This document shows, one piece after another, positions 36,421 through 44,253 of a stretch of DNA of 62,214 nt. The stretch covers positions 1 through 62,214 of the forward strand of contig JAILGB010000028.1 in NCBI GenBank assembly GCA_024697185.1, written 5' to 3'. Each line of letters opens with the position of its first letter. Position 1 is the stretch's first letter. The translations under genes and the position numbers were made by a program. The stretch comes from Opitutales bacterium. GTDB lineage: Bacteria; Verrucomicrobiota; Verrucomicrobiia; Opitutales; UBA953. The notes under the pieces are model-generated. The model had not been told where the DNA came from. It worked only from the letters and a program-made list of their open reading frames with translations, and made no database searches.

Positions 36421-38241
36421 TTATTTTTTTATCAATTTCAAATATTCGTTCGAATATTCGAAGCGCTCCAAATTTGCCGCGCGATCCACCTCCCTGTTCC
36501 CGCGAACACGCGCCCAATCGTTGAGCAGCACATAAGCCATAAATATAAAAAGCAGGAACATGAAAACCATCGTGATCGAAGCCTGGGTTTTAAGGCCGAG
36601 CGGCCGGCGGCGCAAACGGTTGACCGTCGCGATCAAAATATGCCCGCCGTCGAGCACCGGCACCGGCAAAAGATTCAAAATCGCCAAATTGACATTGATA
36701 ATCACCGTCAATGACAAAAGCAGGTAGAGACTTTTCGAAAATTTGTAATAGACTTCCCCAATCGAAAAAACGCCGTTCATATGTCCGATCCCGATATCGC
36801 TGCCCGGATTGACCAAACCCGCCAGGGAGCGGAATGTAAGATCGACGCTCTTGACCAAAGAATCAAGCGGACTGATGTGCCGTTCTTCCGTCAACGGATG
36901 AAACGCGACTCCGATGTGGGATTCCTCCTTGCCGGGAACGAGCAAAAAAGACTTTAACGTTCCCGCCAAAACTTTGGAGTTCCCGTCAGGATAGGTCAGC
37001 ACAAATCTCAACGGCTTTTTCTCCGGGAGCAACGACAGCGTTCCCGCCAAGTCCTCCAGCGATTTTAACGGCACAAACGCCGACTGCGGATCAACCCCGA
37101 CCGCGTCAATAATCGTGCCGACGGGGAAATCCTTCGTTCCCGCCAAATAAGTCCTCAATGTATCGCGCGGCGCCGAGAGGCTAATGTTCTCCAATTCCAA
37201 CGGGGTCGGCAAAATATGGACCGTTTGCACTTCATCGCCAAAATCAAGCGCCAAAACAGCCGTCGGCGCCAGGCGGACAATCGCCTGAGGCTCCACGACC
37301 GCCGTCATAGCCTCGCCTTCACGCAAAAAATCCAAACGCAGGGGAGCCGTCGCCTCGCGGGAACGCAAAATTTCAACAAAATGACTGACATTGCCGAGCC
37401 GCACGCCATCCGCCGCCGTAATGATATCGCCCGCCAGCAAACCCGCTTTTGCCGCCGCCCCGTCTTCTTGGGGGACAATCCGCAACGCCTGCACCGGCTC
37501 CATGCCCAAACGGCGCAACCTGTCGCCCACTCGCGCATTGGTCGCCACCAATGCCGGCGAAACGGCGACTTCTCGCGTTCCCGCCGCATTTTCAACCGTC
37601 AATACCGCCCGCGGCGCTCCCGCATCGTCACGTCCCGTCCCGAATGCAATCGCCAGCGACAAATCCGAAAAATCATCTACGGGCTCGCCGTCAACCGCGA
37701 CAATGCGATCAAAAATCTCGATTCCCGCCTCAAACGCCGGCCCGGGGATTTCCACACCCGGCTCAACCGCCAACGTTTTCGAAACATTGCCGACCTGCGT
37801 CGTATTCGCATCGGCGGCGACTTCCATCGGGATCGCCCATGCGACAAACGCCAAAATCACAGCGAACAAAACATTAAAAACCGCACCTGCCGACAAGACG
37901 ATCACACGGTCGAGATAAGTGATTTCCTCCGGTTTTTTAAAGTTCCCGATTGCCGAACCTTCGGGAACGCCGCCCTCAATCGCCGACATTGACGCCAAAT
38001 CCGGAAGCGCGACATAGCCCCCCAAGGGCAAGAGCGAAAGACAATACTCAATCCCGGAACGGCGGCTCTTCCAGACAAAAAGACGCGGACCGAAACCGAT
38101 TGAAAAACGAATAACACGAATTCCCCGCCAGCGAGCCGACAAAAAATGCCCCAATTCATGAACAAAAATCGAACCGCCAAAAAAAATGACAATCGCCGCA
38201 ATTCCCTGTAACGTCGAAAACAAAGACAAAAAACTTTCCAT
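36421..38241 (-). CDS. rseP: RseP-type site-2 membrane protease
   Basis: Start ATG 38241 (MESFLSLFS) gives 606 residues. The zinc site HELGH (residues 28-32) lies in the first membrane helix, and PVLDGGHIL near residue 530 gives the third ligand in the last helices. Between them lie two PDZ-like segments (ALRIVPQEDGAAAKAGLLAG and the region around VGTIIDAVGVDPQSA). It is longer than the 450-residue E. coli protein, with an extended periplasmic part. It cuts transmembrane anti-sigma factors or signal-peptide remnants. No sigma-E-type gene is nearby. A TAGAAT lies 7 nt before the start. Confidence 0.92.
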   Translation of the reverse strand: MESFLSLFSTLQGIAAIVIFFGGSIFVHELGHFLSARWRGIRVIRFSIGFGPRLFVWKSRRSGIEYCLSLLPLGGYVALPDLASMSAIEGGVPEGSAIGNFKKPEEITYLDRVIVLSAGAVFNVLFAVILAFVAWAIPMEVAADANTTQVGNVSKTLAVEPGVEIPGPAFEAGIEIFDRIVAVDGEPVDDFSDLSLAIAFGTGRDDAGAPRAVLTVENAAGTREVAVSPALVATNARVGDRLRRLGMEPVQALRIVPQEDGAAAKAGLLAGDIITAADGVRLGNVSHFVEILRSREATAPLRLDFLREGEAMTAVVEPQAIVRLAPTAVLALDFGDEVQTVHILPTPLELENISLSAPRDTLRTYLAGTKDFPVGTIIDAVGVDPQSAFVPLKSLEDLAGTLSLLPEKKPLRFVLTYPDGNSKVLAGTLKSFLLVPGKEESHIGVAFHPLTEERHISPLDSLVKSVDLTFRSLAGLVNPGSDIGIGHMNGVFSIGEVYYKFSKSLYLLLSLTVIINVNLAILNLLPVPVLDGGHILIATVNRLRRRPLGLKTQASITMVFMFLLFIFMAYVLLNDWARVRGNREVDRAANLERFEYSNEYLKLIKK

Positions 38242-38248
38242 CCCCTCT

Positions 38249-38254
38249 ATTCTA
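38249..38254 (-). promoter_or_regulatory. Candidate -10 element of rseP
   Basis: TAGAAT on the minus strand ends 7 nt before the ATG at 38241; the 7-nt spacer (AGAGGGG) abuts the start codon too closely to be a normal ribosome binding site. Confidence 0.35.
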
Positions 38255-38279
38255 AAGCAAGCCGCTGCAGGCATAAAGA

Positions 38280-38318
38280 AAAATGCGTTCCCGCAAAAAT
38301 TTCACGGGAACGCATTTT
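38280..38318 (-). terminator. ddh terminator built from an inverted GGGAACG pair
   Basis: Perfect 14-bp arms AAAATGCGTTCCCG and CGGGAACGCATTTT with an 11-nt loop, followed on the minus strand by more T. It lies 14 bp after the ddh stop. This is the clearest example of the recurrent word used as a terminator stem. Confidence 0.88.
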
Positions 38319-38331
38319 GTTTATGAGAATC

Positions 38332-39339
38332 TTAAAGCAATGTCGCGCGCAAATCTTCGCCGGACTTGGGGGAAAGCCATGCGGGCGCAATGTCAAAAAG
38401 CGTGAACGCACCGGACGCACCGGACGCCTTGAGCCGCATCGCGGCGCGCGCGCAGGCGGCAAGCACGCTTCCCGTAAACTCCGGATTGGAGCCGAGTTTC
38501 AACGAGTATTCGATCACGTGCTTTGTCTCGCCGTTGACGCCTGTCGTTCCCGAACGCAAAACAAAGCCGCCATGCGCGATCCCGCTGTGATCACGATCAA
38601 GCTCTTCTTGAGAAATGAAATGAACCGTCGTGTCGTAATCCGCAAAATAATTGGGCATCGTCTTGATCGTCTGCTCAATCGCCGCCAAATCCGCGCCCGG
38701 CTTGGCGACCACGAAACATTCGCGCAAATGTTTTTGCCGCGTGCTCAAAACAGGATTCGTTCCCGCGCGCACCGCTTCGAGCGCCGCTTCAACGGGAACG
38801 GTATATTGCTTGGCGTCGGCGACACCTTCGATGCGGCGAATAGCATCCGAATGTCCCTGACTGACGCCTTTACCCCAAAACGTATAATCGTTCCCGTGCG
38901 GCAAAAGACAATTGCCGTAAAGACGATTGAGTGAAAACATCCCGGGATCCCAACCGGCGGAAATAATCCCGACCGTTCCCGCAGCCTTGGCGGCCTTGTC
39001 AACAGCCGCAAAGTGTTGCGGAATCTTCGCGTGCGTGTCAAAACTGTCAATGCAGTTGAACAGCGCCGCACAGGCGGGAGTCTGTTCCGGCAAATCCGTC
39101 GCACTGCCGCCGCAGAGAATCATCACGTCGATTTTGCCGACAAACGCCGGCACCTCCGCCATGGGATAAACGCCCGCCGACTTCGTCAAAATCGACAAGG
39201 ACTTGGGATCACGACGTGTAAAAACGCCGACAAGTTCCAGATCGTCGTTTTGGGCGATCGCGAGTTCGACTCCGCGACCCAAATTGCCATAACCGACAAT
39301 CCCTATTCTAATTTTTTTGTTTGTAGTTGTGTTGCTCAT
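38332..39339 (-). CDS. ddh: meso-diaminopimelate dehydrogenase
   Basis: A 335-residue enzyme with an N-terminal Rossmann fold (RIGIVGYGNLGRGVELAI), followed by ELVGVFTRRDP, ILCGGSATDLPEQ, NCIDSFDTHAKIP, SAGWDPGMFSLNRL and FWGKGVSQGHSDAIRRIEGV. These are signature blocks of Ddh, which makes meso-diaminopimelate directly from tetrahydrodipicolinate with NADPH and ammonia. It indicates the one-step dehydrogenase variant of the lysine/peptidoglycan pathway. It is probably a single-gene unit, with a GT terminator upstream and its own motif-based terminator downstream. Confidence 0.95.
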   Translation of the reverse strand: MSNTTTNKKIRIGIVGYGNLGRGVELAIAQNDDLELVGVFTRRDPKSLSILTKSAGVYPMAEVPAFVGKIDVMILCGGSATDLPEQTPACAALFNCIDSFDTHAKIPQHFAAVDKAAKAAGTVGIISAGWDPGMFSLNRLYGNCLLPHGNDYTFWGKGVSQGHSDAIRRIEGVADAKQYTVPVEAALEAVRAGTNPVLSTRQKHLRECFVVAKPGADLAAIEQTIKTMPNYFADYDTTVHFISQEELDRDHSGIAHGGFVLRSGTTGVNGETKHVIEYSLKLGSNPEFTGSVLAACARAAMRLKASGASGAFTLFDIAPAWLSPKSGEDLRATLL

Positions 39340-39361
39340 AGCATTTTAAATTCTACTCCCC

Positions 39362-39393
39362 AAAAAACAAAAATGCGATTATTAAAAAATCGC
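39362..39393 (-). terminator. Rho-independent terminator after the glycosyltransferase
   Basis: GCGATT and AATCGC form a 6-bp stem around TTTTAAT-type loop, followed on the minus strand by ATTTTTGTTTTTT. A CGTTCCCGC word adjoins it at 39391. Confidence 0.75.
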
Positions 39394-39410
39394 CGTTCCC
39401 GCAAAAACTC

Positions 39411-40697
39411 TTAATTTTTACGAATTTGTTCAAGCGTGCAAACGCGAGTATGGGCAATCGGCTTCCATCCGACTTTTTTAAACATCGCCGTCAACGCAAT
39501 CGGCACATAGGTCAACATAAAAAGCGGGAAAGTGAACGTATAAAAAATCTTTTTGAAAGACGAACAATAAATCCGGCGCCACTGGCTGACTGTCGTAATC
39601 GCGCCGATCAGCCAAAGAGTGAAATACATACCTAACAGGGTGAACAGAAGGCTTTCGAGCAAAACAGAAAACTGCCAGCCGAAAATAAATGCGAACACCG
39701 CCCCGACAAGAAAATTGCCCAAGGCTCCCAATGTCAAAATCAGCGCCGGCATAATCGTCATCGTCATGTCATAACAGGACGTAAACTGCGGCGAAAAAAT
39801 ATTTTTTAAGAGCCCGCAACCATAATGCCCCCAAACCTGGAAATAGCCTTTTGCCCAACGCAAACGCTGACGCCAGGATTGCGCGAATGTGACAGGCTGC
39901 TCGTCAAAAAGCTCCGCATTTTTCGCATAGCCGATCTTGCGTCCCTTCAAAATGTTGTAAACCGAAAACTCGATGTCTTCCGTCAGCAGGAAAAAATTCC
40001 AACCGTCCGCCTCGCGGATAACTTTTGAAGAAAAAAGAAATCCCGTTCCCGAAACCGCACAACTCGTGCCCAAAAGCATTCGGGGATGATTAAGGTATTC
40101 GCTCTCGCGCAAAAACCAGAGCGCGTAGCCGGCGCTAATCCAGTTGTCACCGTAATTTTTGGAATTTCGAAGACTGGTGCAAACCTCATAGCCGGCGGAA
40201 AAAGTTTTGTTCATCTCCTCCAAATACTGCGACGAAAGAATGTTGTCCGCATCGAGCACAAGAAACGCTTCGAAAGCGTCGGCGCCATACTGCCCGACGA
40301 TTTTTTTGTAGAGGAAATTGAGCGCATAGCCCTTGCCGATTTTATTTTGGTCAAAACGTTCAAAAACAATCGCGCCGCGGGAACGGCAAATTTCAGCCGT
40401 ATTGTCCGTGCAATTGTCCGCAACGACAAAGATCTCAAACTGTTCCCGCGGGAATGTCTGTCTGTTGAGACTGTCGATGAGTTCTCCGATAACGGCACTT
40501 TCGTTGCGCGCCGAAATCATAATCCCCAAGCGGTTTTTCCGACCCTCCGGCAAGGGACGGTCTCTCAGCAAATGGGGAATGGGGATATAAAAAAACTGAT
40601 AGCTGTAAAACAACAAAAAAATCGCGCCGATAGCGGCATTGGCCGCTACAAAAAGATCAAGCCCGCCATCTGAAAAACTTTGAAGTTGTTCGAGCAT
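39411..40697 (-). CDS. Family 2 glycosyltransferase, membrane-bound
   Basis: Start ATG 40697 (MLEQLQSF) gives 428 residues. One N-terminal membrane helix (NAAIGAIFLLFYSYQFFYIP) precedes the GT-A domain: ISARNESAVIGELIDSL, VVADNCTDNTAEI, LVLDADN (DxD type), GTGFLFSS and the QRLRW product-binding motif (Q-x-x-R-W). Three or four C-terminal membrane helices follow. This is the layout of processive or polyprenyl-linked GT2 enzymes such as hyaluronan/cellulose synthase-like or NodC-like proteins. The product is unknown. It starts 4 bp after gatA, so it is carried on the gatCA transcript. Confidence 0.88.
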   Translation of the reverse strand: MLEQLQSFSDGGLDLFVAANAAIGAIFLLFYSYQFFYIPIPHLLRDRPLPEGRKNRLGIMISARNESAVIGELIDSLNRQTFPREQFEIFVVADNCTDNTAEICRSRGAIVFERFDQNKIGKGYALNFLYKKIVGQYGADAFEAFLVLDADNILSSQYLEEMNKTFSAGYEVCTSLRNSKNYGDNWISAGYALWFLRESEYLNHPRMLLGTSCAVSGTGFLFSSKVIREADGWNFFLLTEDIEFSVYNILKGRKIGYAKNAELFDEQPVTFAQSWRQRLRWAKGYFQVWGHYGCGLLKNIFSPQFTSCYDMTMTIMPALILTLGALGNFLVGAVFAFIFGWQFSVLLESLLFTLLGMYFTLWLIGAITTVSQWRRIYCSSFKKIFYTFTFPLFMLTYVPIALTAMFKKVGWKPIAHTRVCTLEQIRKN

Positions 40698-40701
40698 AAC
40701 C

Positions 40702-42135
40702 TTAAATCCCGGGGGTTTCAAACGGATGAGACTGTTCGTAGGCGTGAGCGGCGGCGAGCACGTCGGCATCCTTCAAGGCTTTACCCAAAATCTGCACGCC
40801 CATCGGCATTCCCTCGTCATTCGTCCCACACGGGAACGAGATGGCTGGCAGACCGGCAAGATTGGCGGGAACGGTACAGATGTCTCCAAGATACATTTTT
40901 AAAGGATCGCTGATTTTGCCGCCTTTCGGGAACGCAGTTTCCGGGGTCGTCGGTGTCAAAATCAAATCGACTTCTTTAAACGCCGCCTCAAATTCATTGC
41001 GGATCAACGCGCGAATTTTTTGCGCCCGTTTATAATACGCGTCATAAAATCCCGCCGAGAGAACATAAGTGCCGAGCAAAATGCGGCGCTTGACCTCCTC
41101 GCCGAACGCCTCGCCGCGGCTTTTGGAATAAATATTGACGGCGTCTGTCGCATCCGCGCTGCGATGGGTATAGCGAATCCCGTCAAAACGCGCAAGATTG
41201 GAAGACGCCTCCGCCGTCGCAATAATATAATAGGCGGGAATCGCCAAATCAACCGACGGGAGCGAGATCTCCACCAGTTCGCAACCGCGGGACTTATACC
41301 ATTCGGCGACTGCTCGAACCGCCGCGTCGATTTTTGCATCCCCGCCAAAAAATTCCTTGGGAAGCCCGATACGGCAGGGTTTAAAATTTTCCAACTGCGG
41401 GAACGCCTTTTCGCGCGCCCCGGGCAATGCCGTCGAGTCATGCACATCTTCCGAAGCGATCGCATCATAAAGCATCGCGACATCGGCGACAGTCGTCCCC
41501 AACGGACCGACCTGCTCAAGCGAACTCGCAAAAGCCACCGCGCCATAACGCGAAACACAACCGTATGTCGGCTTGAATCCGACGACCCCGCAAAAACTCG
41601 CCGGCTGCCTGATCGAACCGCCCGTGTCCGAGCCCAAGGCGATCGGAACCATACGCGCCGCAACCGCCGCCGCACTGCCGCCCGAAGAGCCGCCGGGAAC
41701 GCAATCCTTGTTCCACGGATTGGCGGTTTTGACAAATGCGGAATTTTCCGTCGATGAACCCATCGCGAACTCGTCCATATTGCAGCGGCCGAGCAAAACC
41801 GCTCCCGCCTTGCGAAGATTGGCGATAACCGTCGCATCATAGGGCGAAACAAAATGCTCAAGCATTTTTGAAGCGCACGTCAAAGGCTGACCGTTTACCG
41901 CGATATTGTCCTTGATCGCCACGGGAACGCCGTCGAGCGGCGAAAGCGCTTTGCCGGCGGCGCGGCGCGCATCCGAAGCGTCCGCCTGCGCCAACGCGTC
42001 CTCCGCATCATAGGACAAAAAAGCGTGAATCTCGCCGTCTTTTGCCCGAATTTCATCAAGACAGGCTTGAACCAGCTGACGTGAAGTCAACGTTCCCGCC
42101 GCGAGTTCTTTCGAATATTCCAAAGCTGTTTTCAT
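40702..42135 (-). CDS. gatA: Glutamyl/aspartyl-tRNA amidotransferase subunit A
   Basis: Start ATG 42135 (MKTALEYSKE) gives 477 residues. It carries the amidase signature Ser-cisSer-Lys triad: AIKDNIAV (Lys), GGSSGGSAAAVAARM and LGSDTGGSIRQPASFCG (Ser pair). Together with GatB and GatC it releases ammonia from glutamine and amidates Glu-tRNA-Gln and/or Asp-tRNA-Asn. gatC lies 14 bp upstream; gatB is not in the window. Full normal length, C-terminus SHPFETPGI. Confidence 0.96.
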   Translation of the reverse strand: MKTALEYSKELAAGTLTSRQLVQACLDEIRAKDGEIHAFLSYDAEDALAQADASDARRAAGKALSPLDGVPVAIKDNIAVNGQPLTCASKMLEHFVSPYDATVIANLRKAGAVLLGRCNMDEFAMGSSTENSAFVKTANPWNKDCVPGGSSGGSAAAVAARMVPIALGSDTGGSIRQPASFCGVVGFKPTYGCVSRYGAVAFASSLEQVGPLGTTVADVAMLYDAIASEDVHDSTALPGAREKAFPQLENFKPCRIGLPKEFFGGDAKIDAAVRAVAEWYKSRGCELVEISLPSVDLAIPAYYIIATAEASSNLARFDGIRYTHRSADATDAVNIYSKSRGEAFGEEVKRRILLGTYVLSAGFYDAYYKRAQKIRALIRNEFEAAFKEVDLILTPTTPETAFPKGGKISDPLKMYLGDICTVPANLAGLPAISFPCGTNDEGMPMGVQILGKALKDADVLAAAHAYEQSHPFETPGI

Positions 42136-42149
42136 TAAAAAAATCAAAA

Positions 42150-42446
42150 CTATGCGTTATCATCCACAATGCGCGGGACCACAATCTGCCCGTCTCTAAA
42201 CGCCGGCGCATTCTTCTCCAACGCCTCTATCGGCAAAGTCTCCGCGGGAACGTCCTCCCGCAAAACATTGTAAACGGGGAAAGCGTGGGCGCAAGGCTCC
42301 AGCCGCGAAACATCCACCGCCCCCAACTTTTCAAAAAAGCCAAGAATCGTCTGAAAATCTCCGGAGAATTTTACCTTTTCCTCCGCCGACAACTCAATGC
42401 GCGCCAGCGCCGCCACATGGTCTAAATCAATTTTCAAATCAGACAT
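42150..42446 (-). CDS. gatC: Glutamyl/aspartyl-tRNA amidotransferase subunit C
   Basis: A 98-residue protein starting MSDLKIDLDHVAALARIELS, the usual GatC opening, followed by FQTILGFFEKLGAVD and the conserved LREDVPAE block. It stabilises GatA on GatB. Start ATG 42446 is supported by the family and by a promoter with TATAAT 7 nt upstream. Confidence 0.94.
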   Translation of the reverse strand: MSDLKIDLDHVAALARIELSAEEKVKFSGDFQTILGFFEKLGAVDVSRLEPCAHAFPVYNVLREDVPAETLPIEALEKNAPAFRDGQIVVPRIVDDNA

Positions 42447-42453
42447 AGGAACT

Positions 42454-42482
42454 ATTATAAATTGACTTATTAAAAATGGCAA
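42454..42482 (-). promoter_or_regulatory. gatCA promoter, leaderless type
   Basis: TTGCCA, 17 nt, TATAAT on the minus strand. The -10 ends 7 nt before the gatC ATG, so the predicted transcription start falls at or within one base of the start codon. Confidence 0.65.
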
Positions 42483-42499
42483 TTTTTAAGAATCGAAAA

Positions 42500-42529
42500 T
42501 TGCGCCAAGTCTGCATTTTGTGCCATAAT
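42500..42529 (+). promoter_or_regulatory. Promoter of the phosphatase-ruvX pair, leaderless type
   Basis: TTGCGC, 18 nt, CATAAT on the plus strand. The -10 ends 7 nt before the ATG at 42537. It is back to back with the gatCA promoter. Confidence 0.5.
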
Positions 42530-42536
42530 TCCATTT

Positions 42537-43022
42537 ATGACAAAAGTGCTTTTCGTCTGTCTCGGCAACATTTGCCGTTCCCCGGCCGCCAACGGCATTT
42601 TCAACGCGCTCATCAACAAAAACCATTTGAGCGGATCCATCGCCTGCGACTCTTGCGGGACCGGCAACTGGCACATCGGCTGCCTGCCCGACAAACGCAT
42701 GAGAGAGGCGGGAGCCCGGCACGGCTATGCCTTTGATCACCGGGCACGGCAGTTCGACCCCGAAAACGACTTCAAGGATTTTGACCTCATCCTGACAATG
42801 GACAACGAAAATTTGCGCGATGTCCGAGCCCTCGCGGGAACGGCGCAGGATTTGGCGAAAATTAAACTTTTTACAAATTTTTGCAACGGCGACTATGCCA
42901 ACACCCTTATCGTCGAAGATCCCTATTTCTCAGAAAAACCGGATGCCTTTGACGCCGTAATCGCCCATGTGGAAAACGGTTGCGAAGGGCTCTTGAAATT
43001 TTTGACGGAAAAACAAGCATGA
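42537..43022 (+). CDS. Low-molecular-weight protein-tyrosine phosphatase
   Basis: A 161-residue enzyme whose N-terminal P-loop is VCLGNICRSPAANG (Cys-x5-Arg-Ser, nucleophile Cys8) with the general-acid Asp in IVEDPYF. The DSCGTGNWHIGCLPD segment is also typical. It removes phosphate from phosphotyrosine, in bacteria often on polysaccharide-export kinases, or can act as a small-molecule phosphatase. No kinase partner is present. The stop overlaps the ruvX start as ATGA, so the two are translationally coupled. Confidence 0.93.
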   Translation: MTKVLFVCLGNICRSPAANGIFNALINKNHLSGSIACDSCGTGNWHIGCLPDKRMREAGARHGYAFDHRARQFDPENDFKDFDLILTMDNENLRDVRALAGTAQDLAKIKLFTNFCNGDYANTLIVEDPYFSEKPDAFDAVIAHVENGCEGLLKFLTEKQA

Positions 43023-43450
43023 ATTTTTTGGCGATCGACTATGGCGAAAAACGCATCGGGCTTGCGCACGGTGACGACGAACTTCTGATGCCGTTCCCGC
43101 TGCCTTGCGCCAATCAGCCGAGCGAGGCGGAACGTCTCGCCGCCATCGCCGCCGTCATATCGCGTTATCGCATCGCCCATCTCATTGTCGGCTATCCGAT
43201 CAACATGGACGGTTCGCACGGCTACAAAACGCGCGAAGTCGATGCCTTTATCGAAAAGCTTGAAACGCAATTCCACCTGCCGGTCACCCGAGTGGACGAA
43301 ACGCTTACCAGCTATGCCGCCGAATCCCAACTCTCCGCAAAACGAAAGGGAGGAAGAAACGCAAAGGCACACCAAAATCACCGCAAAAGCGGCGAAATCG
43401 ACTCCCTTGCCGCCGGCATCATTTTACAAGATTTTTTCAACAGTCGCTAA
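43019..43450 (+). CDS. ruvX: Putative Holliday junction resolvase / pre-16S rRNA nuclease
   Basis: Start ATG 43019 overlaps the upstream stop. The 143-residue YqgF/RuvX-family protein shows FLAIDYGEKRIGLA, IVGYPINMDGS, VDETLTSYAA and IDSLAAGIILQDF, the four RNase H-fold motifs with Asp, Glu and Asp catalytic residues. E. coli YqgF matures the 5' end of 16S rRNA. An in-frame start at 42980 would only overlap the previous gene. Confidence 0.92.
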   Translation: MNFLAIDYGEKRIGLAHGDDELLMPFPLPCANQPSEAERLAAIAAVISRYRIAHLIVGYPINMDGSHGYKTREVDAFIEKLETQFHLPVTRVDETLTSYAAESQLSAKRKGGRNAKAHQNHRKSGEIDSLAAGIILQDFFNSR

Positions 43451-43473
43451 ACAGCGGGCGACCGCCAAAAAAA

Positions 43474-44178
43474 TTATTTCCCCAAACGCTCCAGATCTTC
43501 ACCGAATTTCTTGGCGAGTTCTGTTGTCGAAATCGTTTCCCACGAAGGATCATGCTGCAAGAGACTTACTTTGACATCGATTGTCGAAAACGGCAGCGGC
43601 ACGGAAAAGCGGTCCCACGAATTGAAATACCATGCGCGACGCGGCTTCATCGAAATCAATGCGACGCCCCCGGAAATTTTTTGCGCGAGCAATGCCGCGC
43701 CCTGATTAAAATGATGTGCGGGACCGCGGGGACCGTCTGGCGTGATTGCGACATCTTCTCCGGCATTCAAGCGACGGATCATTTCCAGCAAGGCCTGACC
43801 GCCGCGCCGCGAAGTCGAGCCGCGAATTGTTTTAATCCCGACCAATTTGAAAATTGACGCAAGCCAGGCGCCGTCTTTTGACGGAGACACCAGACCGTTC
43901 ATCGGAATGCCCGCACGAGTCCGATAACGCTTGAAAAGTTCAATGATCGTAAAAAGTTCGCTGTGCCAAAACAAAATCAGATAACCGCTTCTTTCGTCTC
44001 CGAGACGACGGGCGACTCCTTCTTCAAAAGAAAAACGCAAGGTTCGCGTCCACAAACGCATCAAAAACAACAAGGGCGCCAAAATCAGGCATTTGCCCAA
44101 CGACGCGCCATGCACCCGGCTCTGCCGAATCTCCTCAGATTTCGAATAAACGCGCGTCGGCTGCTTTTCACGCTTCAT
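43474..44178 (-). CDS. DUF374 lysophospholipid acyltransferase-like protein
   Basis: Start ATG 44178 gives 234 residues. After a basic head and one hydrophobic helix (CLILAPLLFLMRLWT) come ILFWHSELF (the acyltransferase His), GLVSPSKDGAWL, IRGSTSRRGGQALLEM and VAITPDGPRGP, the LPLAT/DUF374 motifs. It probably acylates a lipid such as a Kdo- or LPS-like acceptor at the inner membrane; the exact substrate is not known. It is preceded by a motif hairpin that ends the upstream TPR gene and is convergent with ruvX. Confidence 0.87.
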   Translation of the reverse strand: MKREKQPTRVYSKSEEIRQSRVHGASLGKCLILAPLLFLMRLWTRTLRFSFEEGVARRLGDERSGYLILFWHSELFTIIELFKRYRTRAGIPMNGLVSPSKDGAWLASIFKLVGIKTIRGSTSRRGGQALLEMIRRLNAGEDVAITPDGPRGPAHHFNQGAALLAQKISGGVALISMKPRRAWYFNSWDRFSVPLPFSTIDVKVSLLQHDPSWETISTTELAKKFGEDLERLGK

Positions 44179-44200
44179 AAGACATCTTTCCCCAAACACA

Positions 44201-44239
44201 CGTTCCCGTAAAAATCCAGACTGGTCTCTCACGGGAACG
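44201..44239 (-). terminator. Inverted GGGAACG pair after the TPR gene
   Basis: CGTTCCCGT (44201-44209) and ACGGGAACG (44231-44239) form 9-bp arms around a 21-nt loop, 14 bp after the TPR gene stop. The long loop and only moderate T content afterwards make terminator strength uncertain. Confidence 0.55.
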
Positions 44240-44253
44240 CCAAAACAAATCTT

